Positions 34,480-43,303 of a DNA stretch of 64,000 nt are shown in pieces. The position numbers were made by a program, and so were the translations under genes. The DNA lies in assembly GCF_008014775.2 (NCBI RefSeq), contig NZ_CP144914.1, positions 3,100,001 to 3,164,000 on the forward strand, read 5' to 3'. Numbering within the stretch: position 1 is the first letter of the stretch; each line of letters begins with the position of its first letter. The notes under the pieces are model-generated. The model saw nothing but the letters and a program-made list of their open reading frames with translations, ran no database searches and was not told where the DNA came from. This stretch comes from Alkalicoccus halolimnae (GTDB lineage: Bacteria > Bacillota > Bacilli > Bacillales > Salisediminibacteriaceae).

Positions 34480-35961
34480 TTAATTACCCTTATTCATTGC
34501 GCGTGCCTTTTCAAAATCCGCTTCCATTTCCGCTGTTGGTCCCGGACCGATGTAGCTGAAGATCACTATCATCAATGCAGAAATGATAAATCCTGGTACA
34601 AGCTCGTAAAGATCAAAGATTCCTCCGGCTTCCACCTGAACCCAAAGCAGAACTGTCGCTCCGCCGGAAATCATCCCGGCGAGGGCTCCGTTTCTCGTCA
34701 TCCGCTTCCAGAATAACGATAGGAGAACGAGGGGCCCGAACGTTGCTCCGAGTCCGGCCCAGGCGTAGGCAACAAGATCAAGAACCGTACTGTCCGGATC
34801 CTGGGCGAGGATGAGCGCAATACCTGCAATCGCCAGAACGCCGAAACGTCCGACCATAACGAGCTCTTTCTGTGAAGCATTTTTGCGAAGGAAGCCTTTG
34901 TAAAAGTCTTCCGCAAGAGCAGAAGAGGATACAAGCAGCTGGGAGTCAACTGTACTCATGATCGCTGCCAGAACCGCAGCAAGAAGGACACCCGCTACAA
35001 CAGGATGAAACAATACCTGTGTAAAGGAAAGGAAGATAGTTTCCGGGTTATCAAGCGGCTGGTCGGCAAAGTAGGCAATACCTACCAGACCGGTAAATAC
35101 CGCACCCGTCATTGATAAAAGCACCCAGCCGATACCAATCGTCTGAGCTTTTGGCAGTTCCTTCATGGACCGGATAGCCATAAAACGGACGATAATATGC
35201 GGCTGGCCGAAATAACCCAGTCCCCAGCCGAGCAGGGAAATAACGCCGATAAATCCAACTCCGCTGAAGAGCTGCATATTGGCAGGGTCCACACTGCGGA
35301 CCGCATCAAATGTTGGCCCGATTCCTCCTAAGTCGAAAATAGCTACAACTGGAATGATAATAAGTGCCAGGAACATGAGAATACCCTGCACAAAGTCTGT
35401 CCAGCTTACAGCCAGAAACCCGCCGAGGAACGTATAGGAAATAATAACAATCGCTCCTACCCACAAAGCCAAAGTCTGATCCATTCCAAAGGAGCTTTCA
35501 AATAAGATTGCCCCGCCGACAAGACCTGAAGAAGTATAGAATGTGAAGAAAATTAAAATAAGTACTGCAGACACGATCCGAAGGGAACGGGAACGGTCTT
35601 TAAAACGGTTTTCAAAAAAGTCCGGAAGTGTAATGGAATCATTGGCAACTTCCGTATAAGCCCGAAGCCTGCCCGCTACAAACATCCAGTTAATTACCGC
35701 ACCGATTGCGAGTCCAATGGCAATCCATGCTTCCACGAGGCCGGAGGCATACAGGGCACCCGGAAGCCCGAGTAACAGCCAGCTGCTCATGTCCGAAGCA
35801 CCGGCTGATAGAGCAGCAACTCCTGCACTTAATCGTCTGCCGCCAAGCACATAGTCTGATAAATTGTCCGTCATCTTGTAGGCGATCAGACCCAGAGCCA
35901 GCATACCAAGAAGATAGACGATAAACGTTATAATAATCGGTAATGTATCCTCAACAAACAT
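34480..35961 (-). CDS. putP: Sodium/proline symporter
   Basis: The start is ATG 35959-35961 (MFVEDTLPIIITFIVYL), with AAAGGGGG upstream; seven extra codons in the open frame precede the ribosome site. The 493-residue product is a sodium:solute symporter family member with 13 predicted helices. It has LGGRRLSAGVAALSAGASDMSSWLLLG, the SWTDFVQG region, GYFGQPHIIVRFMAIRS and STVDSQLLVSSSALAEDFY (Na+-binding Ser/Thr region), all typical of PutP/OpuE. It imports proline with Na+, for use as carbon or nitrogen source or as osmoprotectant. It is transcribed away from an aldehyde dehydrogenase gene, with no proline dehydrogenase nearby. Confidence 0.93.
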   Translation of the reverse strand: MFVEDTLPIIITFIVYLLGMLALGLIAYKMTDNLSDYVLGGRRLSAGVAALSAGASDMSSWLLLGLPGALYASGLVEAWIAIGLAIGAVINWMFVAGRLRAYTEVANDSITLPDFFENRFKDRSRSLRIVSAVLILIFFTFYTSSGLVGGAILFESSFGMDQTLALWVGAIVIISYTFLGGFLAVSWTDFVQGILMFLALIIIPVVAIFDLGGIGPTFDAVRSVDPANMQLFSGVGFIGVISLLGWGLGYFGQPHIIVRFMAIRSMKELPKAQTIGIGWVLLSMTGAVFTGLVGIAYFADQPLDNPETIFLSFTQVLFHPVVAGVLLAAVLAAIMSTVDSQLLVSSSALAEDFYKGFLRKNASQKELVMVGRFGVLAIAGIALILAQDPDSTVLDLVAYAWAGLGATFGPLVLLSLFWKRMTRNGALAGMISGGATVLLWVQVEAGGIFDLYELVPGFIISALMIVIFSYIGPGPTAEMEADFEKARAMNKGN

Positions 35962-36343
35962 CAGTGATTCCCCCTTTAACATAAATTAATACTTATGTCT
36001 ACGGCCCTCCCCTCAAAAAATGTGGAATTTTTGTTTCTTATCTTATTATAGACGTAAAGATTCCGTAATGCTACAGGAGATTCACAGACAATACTCGTAT
36101 ATGTAAGGAATTTATTTCCTTTATTGCCCGTAAACAAAAAGAAATACCCTTGGAAACAGCCGCTTTTAAAATTTTTTCGATTGAATCCATTTCGTAAGTA
36201 TATTCCTTGAGAAATATATGCAAATTTACGTAATTTTATATTTAAACGATATGTTTACTCAATTTCTCATAGGGGAATCCAGACTCTGTACTTTAAAAAT
36301 GAAAGCTCGTTACTCATCGACAGCAAAGAGGAGGAATTACTAG
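35962..36343. other. Divergent promoter region of putP and the aldehyde dehydrogenase gene
   Basis: An AT-rich spacer of 382 bases without coding capacity. It must hold both promoters. No palindrome strong enough to call an operator is seen. Confidence 0.45.
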
Positions 36344-37792
36344 ATGACTAATTACAATAAACAATTTATAAATGGAGCCTGGAAAGAAGGATCCAGTGAG
36401 AAGACTCTTGAAAACATTAATCCATATTCCCAGGAATCTATTTTTATGATGAATTCAGCATCGGAAGAAGATCTTAACCGTGCCTACAATGCGGCGGCTG
36501 ATGCTTTTCCTGCCTGGAAAGATACAGCTCCAGCTGAAAAACAGAAATTAATGCACAACGTCGCACGTGTCATGACTGAAAGAAAAAAAGAAATAATAAG
36601 CTGGCTTATAAAAGAGGCAGGAAGTTCTTCCGTTAAAGCGGAGGTTGAGTTTGGCGCAGCTCTCGCTATCGTCAATGAATCTGCTTCTTTTCCGCACAGA
36701 GTAAAAGGGCAGATTATGGCATCGGACATTCCCGGAAAAGAGAATCGTATTTACCGCTCGCCAAAAGGGGTTATCGGCGTCATCGGACCATGGAATTTCC
36801 CATTTCATTTATCTATGCGGTCCGTAGCGCCGGCTGTTGCTGCAGGAAATACAGTTGTTCTTAAGCCTGCTTCCGATACTGTCGTTACCGCCGGTACACT
36901 GATAGCGGATATTTTCAAGGAGGCAGGAGCGGCGGCCGGCGTTCTCAACGTCACCGCCGGCCGCGGATCGGAAATCGGAGACGCGTTTGTCACTCATCCT
37001 GTCCCAAAAGTTATTTCTTTTACCGGCTCCACCGAAGTCGGTTCCCACATTGCCGAGCTTGCAGGCAGACACATCAAAGAAACCGCACTCGAGCTCGGAG
37101 GTAATAATGCCTTCATCGTTCTTCCTGATGCCGACCTCGAACAAGCTGTTAATTCAGCCATATTCGGCAAATTTCTTCATCAGGGGCAGATCTGCATGAG
37201 TATTAACCGTCTGCTCGTCCACGAAGATGTATACGATGAATTTACCTCTTTATTTAAAGAAAGAGCCGCCTCTCTTCCTGTCGGTGATCCCGCCGACCAG
37301 AATACCGTTGTCGGACCACTTATTAAAGTCGAACAGGTCGAACGGATCCTGGCAGATATAAAAGCTTCTGTCGAACAGGGAGCATCGTTAATTTACGGCG
37401 GACAAACTGACGGCACATTAATGCATCCTGCCGTTTTGACAGACGTAACACAGGGGATGCCAATAGCTGAAAATGAGATTTTCGGTCCCGCCGCTCCGAT
37501 TATCCGCTTCTCCACGGAAGAAGAAGCAGTGAAACTGGCCAATGCCACCCCTTACGGTTTAAGTGGCGCGGTACACTCCAGCGCACTCCACCGGGCAGCA
37601 GAACTTGCTAAACAAATCGATTCCGGAATGGTCCACATTAATGATCAGCCTGTAAACGATGAACCTCATGCCGCTTTTGGAGGGGAAAAACAATCCGGAC
37701 TCGGCCGCTTCGGCGGAGAATGGGCACTCGACAAATTCACGACGGAAAAATGGATTTCTGTACAGTCTGAAAAGCGCAGTTACCCCTTTTAG
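36344..37792 (+). CDS. NAD(P)-dependent aldehyde dehydrogenase
   Basis: The 482-residue product is a standard aldehyde dehydrogenase: the oxyanion Asn N151 in IGPWNFP, the cofactor loop SFTGSTEVG, the general base E250 in ALELGGNN and the nucleophile C284 in GQICMSINR. It ends with a normal oligomerisation region. Overall style (FINGAWKEG start, GEKQSGLGRFGGEW end) resembles the benzaldehyde/vanillin dehydrogenase (YfmT) group rather than glycine betaine aldehyde or P5C dehydrogenases. The physiological substrate is not clear. GAGGAGG precedes the ATG. The gene is single and divergent from putP; a link to proline breakdown is not supported because PutC-type enzymes are longer. Confidence 0.9.
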   Translation: MTNYNKQFINGAWKEGSSEKTLENINPYSQESIFMMNSASEEDLNRAYNAAADAFPAWKDTAPAEKQKLMHNVARVMTERKKEIISWLIKEAGSSSVKAEVEFGAALAIVNESASFPHRVKGQIMASDIPGKENRIYRSPKGVIGVIGPWNFPFHLSMRSVAPAVAAGNTVVLKPASDTVVTAGTLIADIFKEAGAAAGVLNVTAGRGSEIGDAFVTHPVPKVISFTGSTEVGSHIAELAGRHIKETALELGGNNAFIVLPDADLEQAVNSAIFGKFLHQGQICMSINRLLVHEDVYDEFTSLFKERAASLPVGDPADQNTVVGPLIKVEQVERILADIKASVEQGASLIYGGQTDGTLMHPAVLTDVTQGMPIAENEIFGPAAPIIRFSTEEEAVKLANATPYGLSGAVHSSALHRAAELAKQIDSGMVHINDQPVNDEPHAAFGGEKQSGLGRFGGEWALDKFTTEKWISVQSEKRSYPF

Positions 37793-37856
37793 AACCGAGT
37801 CAGAGGTTCCGAAAAAAGCCTGTAAATGACAATCAACAAGCTTAATTTTTTTATAT

Positions 37857-37942
37857 AATGGCTGCCTTGAAAATAAAGTAGGTCCCATTTTGACCATCAT
37901 TCATTCCAACTGTATAAAGGGGAAATTCCATTCCTAATAAAT
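37857..37942 (-). repeat. R1 deletion derivative
   Basis: The right end (GGCTGCCTTGAAAATAAAG, reversed) is fused directly to the inner block TGACCATCATTCATTCCAAC-TGTATAAAGGGGAAATTCC, which in full copies lies about 180 bases away. This is a clean internal deletion of the element. Confidence 0.65.
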
Positions 37943-37966
37943 ATTAAGTTCAATTTTTATATCTCA

Positions 37967-38010
37967 AAAAAGACTGACTCCAGCAAATTTGTGGAGTCAG
38001 TCTTTTTATT
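37967..38010 (+). terminator. Terminator in the spacer after the aldehyde dehydrogenase gene
   Basis: AAAAGACTGACTCCA / TGGAGTCAGTCTTTT stem with a short loop and T-tail. It lies beyond the R1 derivative, 175 bases after the stop codon. Confidence 0.8.
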
Positions 38011-38094
38011 GGGAAGCATCTACTCAAACTATAGACAAAATTCAGTTTCCTGAAGGGAAGGGCAGCTGCTTAATAGCCGCCCTTTCAAAAATAC

Positions 38095-38345
38095 ACTGCC
38101 AGTGTTTAACGTTGTTATTCAAGGACGCCTGAGGCCCCTTTTTCTTGATGTGCCCCAGAGAAAGCCTTCGGGTTCCCTTGCATCCGGGAGGATCTTCCCG
38201 CTTTCTTTTTCCGCAGGCGTCTTGAAAAATCGCCCTGGCACTGGTTTCTGCCTCGGTACCTTCTTGATTCAACCAGCAGGCTTTCTGTATTGGAAAATCA
38301 AAACGAAGCGGAAATCTTCCCGTGGAAGAAAGAGGCTGGAATTAG
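38095..38345 (-). repeat. R1 left-module copy (reversed)
   Basis: Reading in reverse: CGCTTCGTTTTGATTTTCC, AAGCCTGCTGGTTGAATCAAG, CCAGTGCCAGGGCGATTTTTC, CGCCTGCGGAAAAAGAAAG, GGAAGATCCTCCCGG, AAGGCTTTCTCTGGGGCAC and GTTAAACACTG at the end. It is the closest relative in content to the rpsN2 insertion, also a left module on its own. Confidence 0.75.
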
Positions 38346-38436
38346 CTGATAACTTCCCAATCGTCCCCGTGAAAAGGAAAGCAGGCTTGTACAGCAGCGG
38401 TCCTAAAAATAAATTTCATCTTATATATACACTGAT

Positions 38437-39273
38437 TTATTTTCTTTCGACTTTCAAACCAACCCAGTTCAGCGCCTCTTCCATAGACGGTTTAATAACG
38501 ATCTCGTGAGCCATCATCTGCTGAGCATGAAGGGAAACAGCCTGATCCGGCCTCACACCGATGATGATGGCAGTAGTCCCGACAAGCTCCAGACAATTGA
38601 CGAGATAAAGAAGCTTATCTGTCATGGCTTCTTCTTTTTCCACCAGACCGGAAACATCAATGATCATGTAATCAGCCGTTTCTTCCGTACAGTAAGCAAG
38701 TACCCGGCTCAAAATCGCCTCTGCCCGTTCTTCCGTCACCGTACCTGTAAGCGGAAGTATGATTACTCCTTTACCTATTGGCACAAGCGGCACATTAGCT
38801 GTCTGCATTTTATGGCGCTCCATATCAACATCTATGACGTACCCGAGCAGTCTGCCCATGACAGAAAACAAATTTATTTCATTTTCTGTGAATTTTCTCG
38901 GCTCACTGTCAAGCGCACAAAGTGTTCCGTAGCCTTCTCCACTCTGCACTAAAATGGGAACACCGAGCAGCGTAGAAGCATTAAGTTTCTCAGTCACCTG
39001 CATTCCGCCTGTTATCGGATGTATTTGTAAATTTTCAACGACGAACGGCTCACGGCCGTTACATTCGATATACTGTCAGTACGAATCTTCGTAGCTGACC
39101 TGATAGCCGGACTCAACTAACGTATATTTATGATTATACGCGTGAACAACTTTCACCTGTTCTTTATCATTTTCAGCAATATAAACTGTATTTATATTCA
39201 ATATCTCACTGAGACGATGCAGCACAGAAACAGCCGCTTCTCTCAATTCATGATATGAACCGTCATATTTCAT
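38437..39273 (-). pseudogene. GAF-STAS protein gene interrupted by one in-frame TGA
   Basis: A single reading frame of 278 codons runs from ATG 39273 to the stop at 38437, broken only by TGA at 39076-39078. The upstream part (65 residues) begins MKYDGSYHELREAAVSVL and ends VSYEDSY. The downstream part continues without a frame change through QYIECNGREPFVVENLQ, SGEGYGTLCALDSEPRKF (GAF domain) and a STAS domain (VPIGKGVIILPLTGTVTEER, YMIIDVSGL). Related Bacillus GAF-STAS proteins have a Cys after ESY, so the change looks like TGT/TGC to TGA. STAS proteins of this kind are RsbR-like, possible stressosome or sigma-B regulators. A second start at 39003 could give a STAS-containing fragment. Sequencing error remains possible. 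Confidence 0.75.
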
Positions 39274-39357
39274 TTAGTATAGAGCCTCCTCTTCTGCTTA
39301 AAGCAAAGTATTTCCATTGTACCACCCTCATTCCTTTCTGTCTTTATTCACCCTTTT

Positions 39358-39506
39358 CCAGAGGCTGTCTCAAAAGATATATCGAGACGGTCGGAAAACA
39401 TGCGATGAGCCGGACAAGCGGTTAAAAAGCCTGTTAGACAGGAATTTGTCTAACAGGCTTTTGTCCGCGCGAAGCCGCGCTCTTATACTTATAGGACAGC
39501 TCCAAT
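39358..39506 (+). repeat. R2 repeat copy 4 (longest)
   Basis: It starts GAGGCTGTCTCAAAAG, holds the hairpin AAAGCCTGTTAGACA / TGTCTAACAGGCTTT (39426-39466) and ends TTATAGGACAGCTCC, so the ends form an imperfect inverted repeat (GGCTGTC / GGACAGC). It stands between two divergently transcribed genes, where a terminator would not normally be expected. Confidence 0.7.
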
Positions 39507-39649
39507 GAACGTCCAGCAGCGTTGAACAGACCATCAGTTCAAAAACGATAGATTCCGTCTTATTTTGAATTTTCTATTACCGAACCCTACACTCTATACT
39601 AATCTAAGCTATAATGAACTTACTACAGACGACCTAAGGAGGAACGCTC

Positions 39650-40708
39650 ATGAAAATAGTTATTGCACCCGGAGCTTTTACAAAATACATTTTGGCGGCC
39701 TCTGCTGCAGAAGCGATGAAAAAAGGCGTGCACAATGCTTTACCTGAATCGGAAATTATCGTCCTTCCAATGGCGGACGGAGGTATTGGAAGCAGCGAAG
39801 CGCTTCTCTACCACCAAAACTTCACGTGGAGGACCATTTCTATTCACGATCCCCAGAAACAGAAAAAAACCTTTTCCTACTGTATAACGGAAGATCATAA
39901 AGCATATATCGATGCCGAGTCCGTACTTGAAGAAGCGCCTGAAACAGCTCACAGCCGCCCGCTTCTCGATTCATCAAGCAGCGGACTAGGAGAAGTCATT
40001 TCTGATGCTTCTGATTATACCGATGAAATTATCATATCCCTCGGCCATTCTTCAGCTGCCGATATGGGCTTCGGGATGCTCGAAGTGCTCGGGGCAGAAT
40101 TTTTTAACGAAACAGGGGATAGAATCACCGGACTTAGTACGAAAGACATTTCCTCCGTTGAAAAAGTTAAGATTGATAATCTCCACTCCCCTCCGATAAC
40201 AGTGCTGACAAAAACGAGCGGGCCGCTCACAGGTTCTGAAGGAGCGGCAGCCATGACTGGAATGCAGACCGGAGAAACGTCAAGCGTGATTGAGTTTCTC
40301 GAACGGGCGATGGATCGTACAGCCGGTCTGTTTCCAGATGGGACCGAATTGAAAAAGAGTCTCGGAGCGGGAGCCTCCGGCGGAACAGGATTTGCCTTCC
40401 TTACGATGGGAGCATCTCTCCACAGCGCCGCTGCCTACTCTGCTTCCCAGCATAATCTGGAAGAGCATCTGCAGGAAGCAGATCTTGTTCTGACAGGAGA
40501 AAGACGAACAGAATTTGCGCAAGATCTAACAGGTTTCGTCACAAAAACAGCCGAAGCGGCAGGTATTGAAGTCGTTGTCCTTACTTCTCCCGAAGAAAAA
40601 GCTTTTTTCTCAGCAGGATCGACAGCAGAAGAACCCGGGGCCGAACCGTATCTGCTTCAGAAAATAGAAGAAACTGCCGGGCTCGCAGTTAAAAGCCGCC
40701 TGGACTGA
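39650..40708 (+). CDS. Glycerate kinase family protein, divergent
   Basis: The 352-residue product follows the GarK/GlxK fold end to end: MKIVIAPGAFTKYI, VLPMADGGIGSSEALL, SSSGLGEVISDA, LGHSSAADMGFGML, GASGGTGFAFLTMGA and DLVLTGERR. In active enzymes the start reads APDSFKGSL and the late motif reads TGEGRLDxQTxxGK. Here these are APGAFTKYIL and TGERRTEFAQDLTGF, so the conserved Asp, Ser and Lys of the first motif and the late Asp/Gln/Gly-Lys are changed. It may be an inactive or repurposed relative. AAGGAGG precedes the ATG. An R2 repeat stands upstream and an R1 copy follows. Confidence 0.8.
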   Translation: MKIVIAPGAFTKYILAASAAEAMKKGVHNALPESEIIVLPMADGGIGSSEALLYHQNFTWRTISIHDPQKQKKTFSYCITEDHKAYIDAESVLEEAPETAHSRPLLDSSSSGLGEVISDASDYTDEIIISLGHSSAADMGFGMLEVLGAEFFNETGDRITGLSTKDISSVEKVKIDNLHSPPITVLTKTSGPLTGSEGAAAMTGMQTGETSSVIEFLERAMDRTAGLFPDGTELKKSLGAGASGGTGFAFLTMGASLHSAAAYSASQHNLEEHLQEADLVLTGERRTEFAQDLTGFVTKTAEAAGIEVVVLTSPEEKAFFSAGSTAEEPGAEPYLLQKIEETAGLAVKSRLD

Positions 40709-40732
40709 AAACCGTCAGATCACCGAGACTGC

Positions 40733-40786
40733 AGTTGACTCAATTTCATAATTTACTTTTCAAGTTATTTTAACGAACATGTTACG
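40733..40786 (-). repeat. R3 element end fragment
   Basis: ACTCAATTTCATAATTTAC, TTTTCAAGTTATTTTAACGAACATGTTA matches the left end of the R3 element at 48422-48474. It runs straight into the right end of the R1 copy that starts at 40787, so two families are joined here. Confidence 0.55.
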
Positions 40787-41515
40787 TAATGGCTGCCTTG
40801 AAAATAAAGTATTGAATCGATGAACGTGCGCTTTCGTTTCCATGGGGACGCTTTCCGGGCGGGCCGGCCTCAGCTGATTCCGTCCTCCCTTCCGTCGGGC
40901 GGAGTGGGGCTCGTCCTTGATCGCCCCGGAGCCGCCCCATGTCCACTCCAGCTTACGGCAAAAAATACAGATCAGGGTCTGCCTTCTAATAACGAAGATC
41001 CCGTTTGATCATTATTCATTCTACTTGTATAAAGGGAAAGCTCCATTTCATAGAAGGACATTTTCATCCCTCATGGTGCAAGGATTTTGCATGAGTGTCT
41101 CTGCTAAAGCTCCATGTTGTTTTTGGCGTGCCTGCAGCTCTTTCGCCTGCCGCGGAGAAAGCATGCGTTTTCCCTTGCGTCCGGGAGGATCTGCGCGCCT
41201 TCCGCAGGCGCCTTGAAAAACCGCCCTGGCCCTGGTTTTCACCTTGGTCACTTCTTGATTCAACCAGAAGGCTTGCTGTATTGGAAAATTACAACGAAAC
41301 GGAGTTTTCTATGTTTATCAACAACAGACTTGGTTCTTACGCGAAAAGGGGAACTTGTCTTTCCGGATTACGATGACAGAAAATAAGTCTACTTAAAAAG
41401 CTGATGGCCCAGGCTTAAACGATAGAAGGTTTAAAGGTGAAATTATCTTTTTTTGTCAAATATAGTTTGTTTTCCCCAAATGTGCGTAAGAGCCACAGAC
41501 TTTAACACAGCTGAA
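40787..41515 (-). repeat. R1 repeat, complete reversed copy (longest)
   Basis: Beginning with the reversed right end (ATGGCTGCCTTGAAAATAAAG), it carries in order GCGCTTTCGTTTCCATGGGG, GACGCTTTCCGGGCGGGCC, the GGAGTGGGGCTCGTCC hairpin, CCGCCCCATGTCCACTCC, the TATAAAGGGAAAGCTCC block, CTCATGGTGCAAGG, GTGTCTCTGCTAAAGCTCC, CGTCCGGGAGGATCTGCGC, CGCAGGCGCCTTGAAAAAC, TGATTCAACCAGAAGG and a last block GTGCGTAAGAGCCACAGACT-TTAACAC. The last block is the same end as in the rpsN2 insertion. About 730 bp. Confidence 0.85.
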
Positions 41516-41742
41516 AGAATAATAAAAACAGTGGAAGAGCTGAAGCATGTTAAGCTCTTCCACTGTTTCCTGTTTTAAACTCTTTTCCAATGACCACACC
41601 TAATTTATCTATTGCAGAAGACCCACATTTTTACACAATATACGATCTTTTGACAGGTCATTTTTCCTGTCTCCCGACCTATAACGTGATACAATAGATT
41701 TTGTATTAACATGAACAATCGTTCAAGAAAGGAATGAATCCA

Positions 41743-42039
41743 TTGGCGAGATTACGATCATTTAGAGGAGATTCCTATCAGGGAACTCTCGTCATTCTGG
41801 ACATTGCCAGAACTGCCGAAGATCAGACGGTTTATTATTCCGGCGTCCTGCTGAGTGAACAGGATGAGCCATCATTTGAGTGGGTGCGCGAAGATGATCC
41901 GCGTATCATAGAAGGAAGAGAAAGTCATATGTATGTCAGTCCTTTTCTTAAAAACTTCGGTGGGCGCGTAGGTTTAGGTACAAAACTGCGTGAAATTCTG
42001 GAGAATGAGGATTTTCCTGCACCAAGTCAAACCTCATAG
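41743..42039 (+). CDS. Conserved small hypothetical protein
   Basis: I do not recognise the family. The likely start is TTG 41743 (MARLRSFRGDSYQG), nine bases after AAAGGA; the ATG at 41734 touches the ribosome site directly. The product has about 98 residues, is acidic, has no membrane segment, and reads like a small beta-rich cytoplasmic protein (GTLVILDIARTAEDQTVYYS, VYYSGVLLSEQDEPSFEW) with a helical end (LGTKLREILENED). It has its own terminator. A TTGACA at 41653-41658 lies upstream, but no -10 box at the right distance stands out. Confidence 0.65.
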   Translation: MARLRSFRGDSYQGTLVILDIARTAEDQTVYYSGVLLSEQDEPSFEWVREDDPRIIEGRESHMYVSPFLKNFGGRVGLGTKLREILENEDFPAPSQTS

Positions 42040-42080
42040 AATACATTATAATGAGCGGAGCTGCAATTTTCTCCGCACAC

Positions 42081-42117
42081 TCCTTTCGACCTATACGGGC
42101 GGAAGGATTTTTGTTTT
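42081..42117 (+). terminator. Terminator after the small hypothetical gene
   Basis: TCCTTTCG / CGGAAGGA stem (one G-U) with an 11-base loop, followed by TTTTTGTTTTTT. A second hairpin (GCGGAG / CTCCGC) lies just before it. Confidence 0.7.
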
Positions 42118-42324
42118 TTAAGAGGCTGTTTTATGAGTTATTTAGATGGAAAGTTCGCTTCAACTCTGCCTTGGAATAAATATTCAGGCGCCTGACGTCT
42201 GCGAAATCTTTCGGTCTCCTTCTCCACGAGCCGGTTCCTCCTCGTGTTTTTTAGATCTCAGAAAAAATACAAACCGCTGCTCTTTTAACAGCATGAATCA
42301 TCCCCCCTTTGACAGCCTTCCCAA

Positions 42325-42390
42325 CCAGGCGCCGTCAAGGCCGTTCCTCCCGGACAGCGTACCCATGGAAACGAAAGCTGTCATTTATTA
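42325..42390 (+). repeat. R1 right-core fragment
   Basis: TCCCGGACAGCGTACCCATG-GAAACGAAAGCTGTC matches the CCGGAAAGCGTCCCCATGG-AAACGAAAGC core of R1. The left part of the 42118-42324 spacer shows nothing recognisable. Confidence 0.5.
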
Positions 42391-42415
42391 AAGCGGGAAT
42401 GTCATAAGATCTTTT

Positions 42416-43303
42416 TTAAATGCGGGAGAGGCTGCCCAGTCCGGCAGCGCCTACGACCCCGACGTGCGCTCCAAGCAGTGCAGGAAGAATGACGACCTGC
42501 TCCCGGAGACTGGCATATACTTTTTCACGGACAACCGGCATCAGCCTGGGAATGATGAAGTCTGCTTCGTTCATCACGCCTCCCCCGAGGATTACCGCTT
42601 CCGGGTTAATCGTATGTATTACATTGGCAATCCCGCGGGCCGTATAGTCAAGCCAGATTTCGAAAATCCTTTCCGCATCACGGTCTCCTTCTTTTAACAG
42701 TGTAAAAAGCTTTTCCGCCCCACCGTGAATCCCTTTTTCTTCGGCTGCTTTTCCGAGTGCTGTACCGGAAGCAAGCGATTCCCAGGAGCCGGAATTCATC
42801 CCTTCCTGATAAGGTCCCTGATCTGCAATAATAAGATTTCCAACTTCTCCTGCAATGGACTGAGCTCCCGACAGCAGAGCGTTTCCAACGATGATCCCTG
42901 CCCCTACACCGGTACTGATCGTAATATAGACGATGCTCCCGTACCCTTTTCCAGCTCCTGCTGTGAATTCTCCTGCAGCAGCGGCATTCGCATCGTTTTC
43001 TACAAGACACGCTCTTCCCAGCACTTCACTAAGCCTGTCTCTTAAAGCAAAACCGTGCCATCCTGGAAGATTGGGGGGATCGTGAAATACTCCGGATTTT
43101 GTATCCAGCGGCCCCGGAGCCGCAGCTCCAACTATTTCTTCTGTTACCTCCAGCCATGCTTCAACCATTTTTTTCATCAACATGATTCCCGTTTCTCCAT
43201 CTGCAGGGGTTTCTTCCCGCTTGAAATCAATCACCCTGCCTTCCTCTACAAGTGCAGCTTTAATAGCTGTCCCGCCTATATCTATACCAATCCTTTTTTT
43301 CAT
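42416..43303 (-). CDS. ROK family sugar kinase (glucokinase-like) lacking the zinc motif
   Basis: The start is ATG 43301-43303 (MKKRIGIDIGG), with GGAGGG upstream; 51 extra open codons before it are non-coding in character. The 295-residue product has the ATP-binding DIGGTAIKAALV, the sugar-binding VENDANAAAAGE with the catalytic Asp, and the STGVGAGIIV loop. The ROK zinc site (CxCGxxGCxE) is replaced by NSGSWESLASG, which keeps only the Glu. Some Firmicute ROK kinases share this loss. It should phosphorylate glucose or a related hexose in the cytoplasm. It is monocistronic. Confidence 0.85.
   Translation of the reverse strand: MKKRIGIDIGGTAIKAALVEEGRVIDFKREETPADGETGIMLMKKMVEAWLEVTEEIVGAAAPGPLDTKSGVFHDPPNLPGWHGFALRDRLSEVLGRACLVENDANAAAAGEFTAGAGKGYGSIVYITISTGVGAGIIVGNALLSGAQSIAGEVGNLIIADQGPYQEGMNSGSWESLASGTALGKAAEEKGIHGGAEKLFTLLKEGDRDAERIFEIWLDYTARGIANVIHTINPEAVILGGGVMNEADFIIPRLMPVVREKVYASLREQVVILPALLGAHVGVVGAAGLGSLSRI

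Noticed and set aside
36344..37792. Reading the aldehyde dehydrogenase as the P5C dehydrogenase partner of putP
   Set aside because: The gene is divergent, its motifs fit the benzaldehyde/vanillin dehydrogenase group, and no proline dehydrogenase is present.
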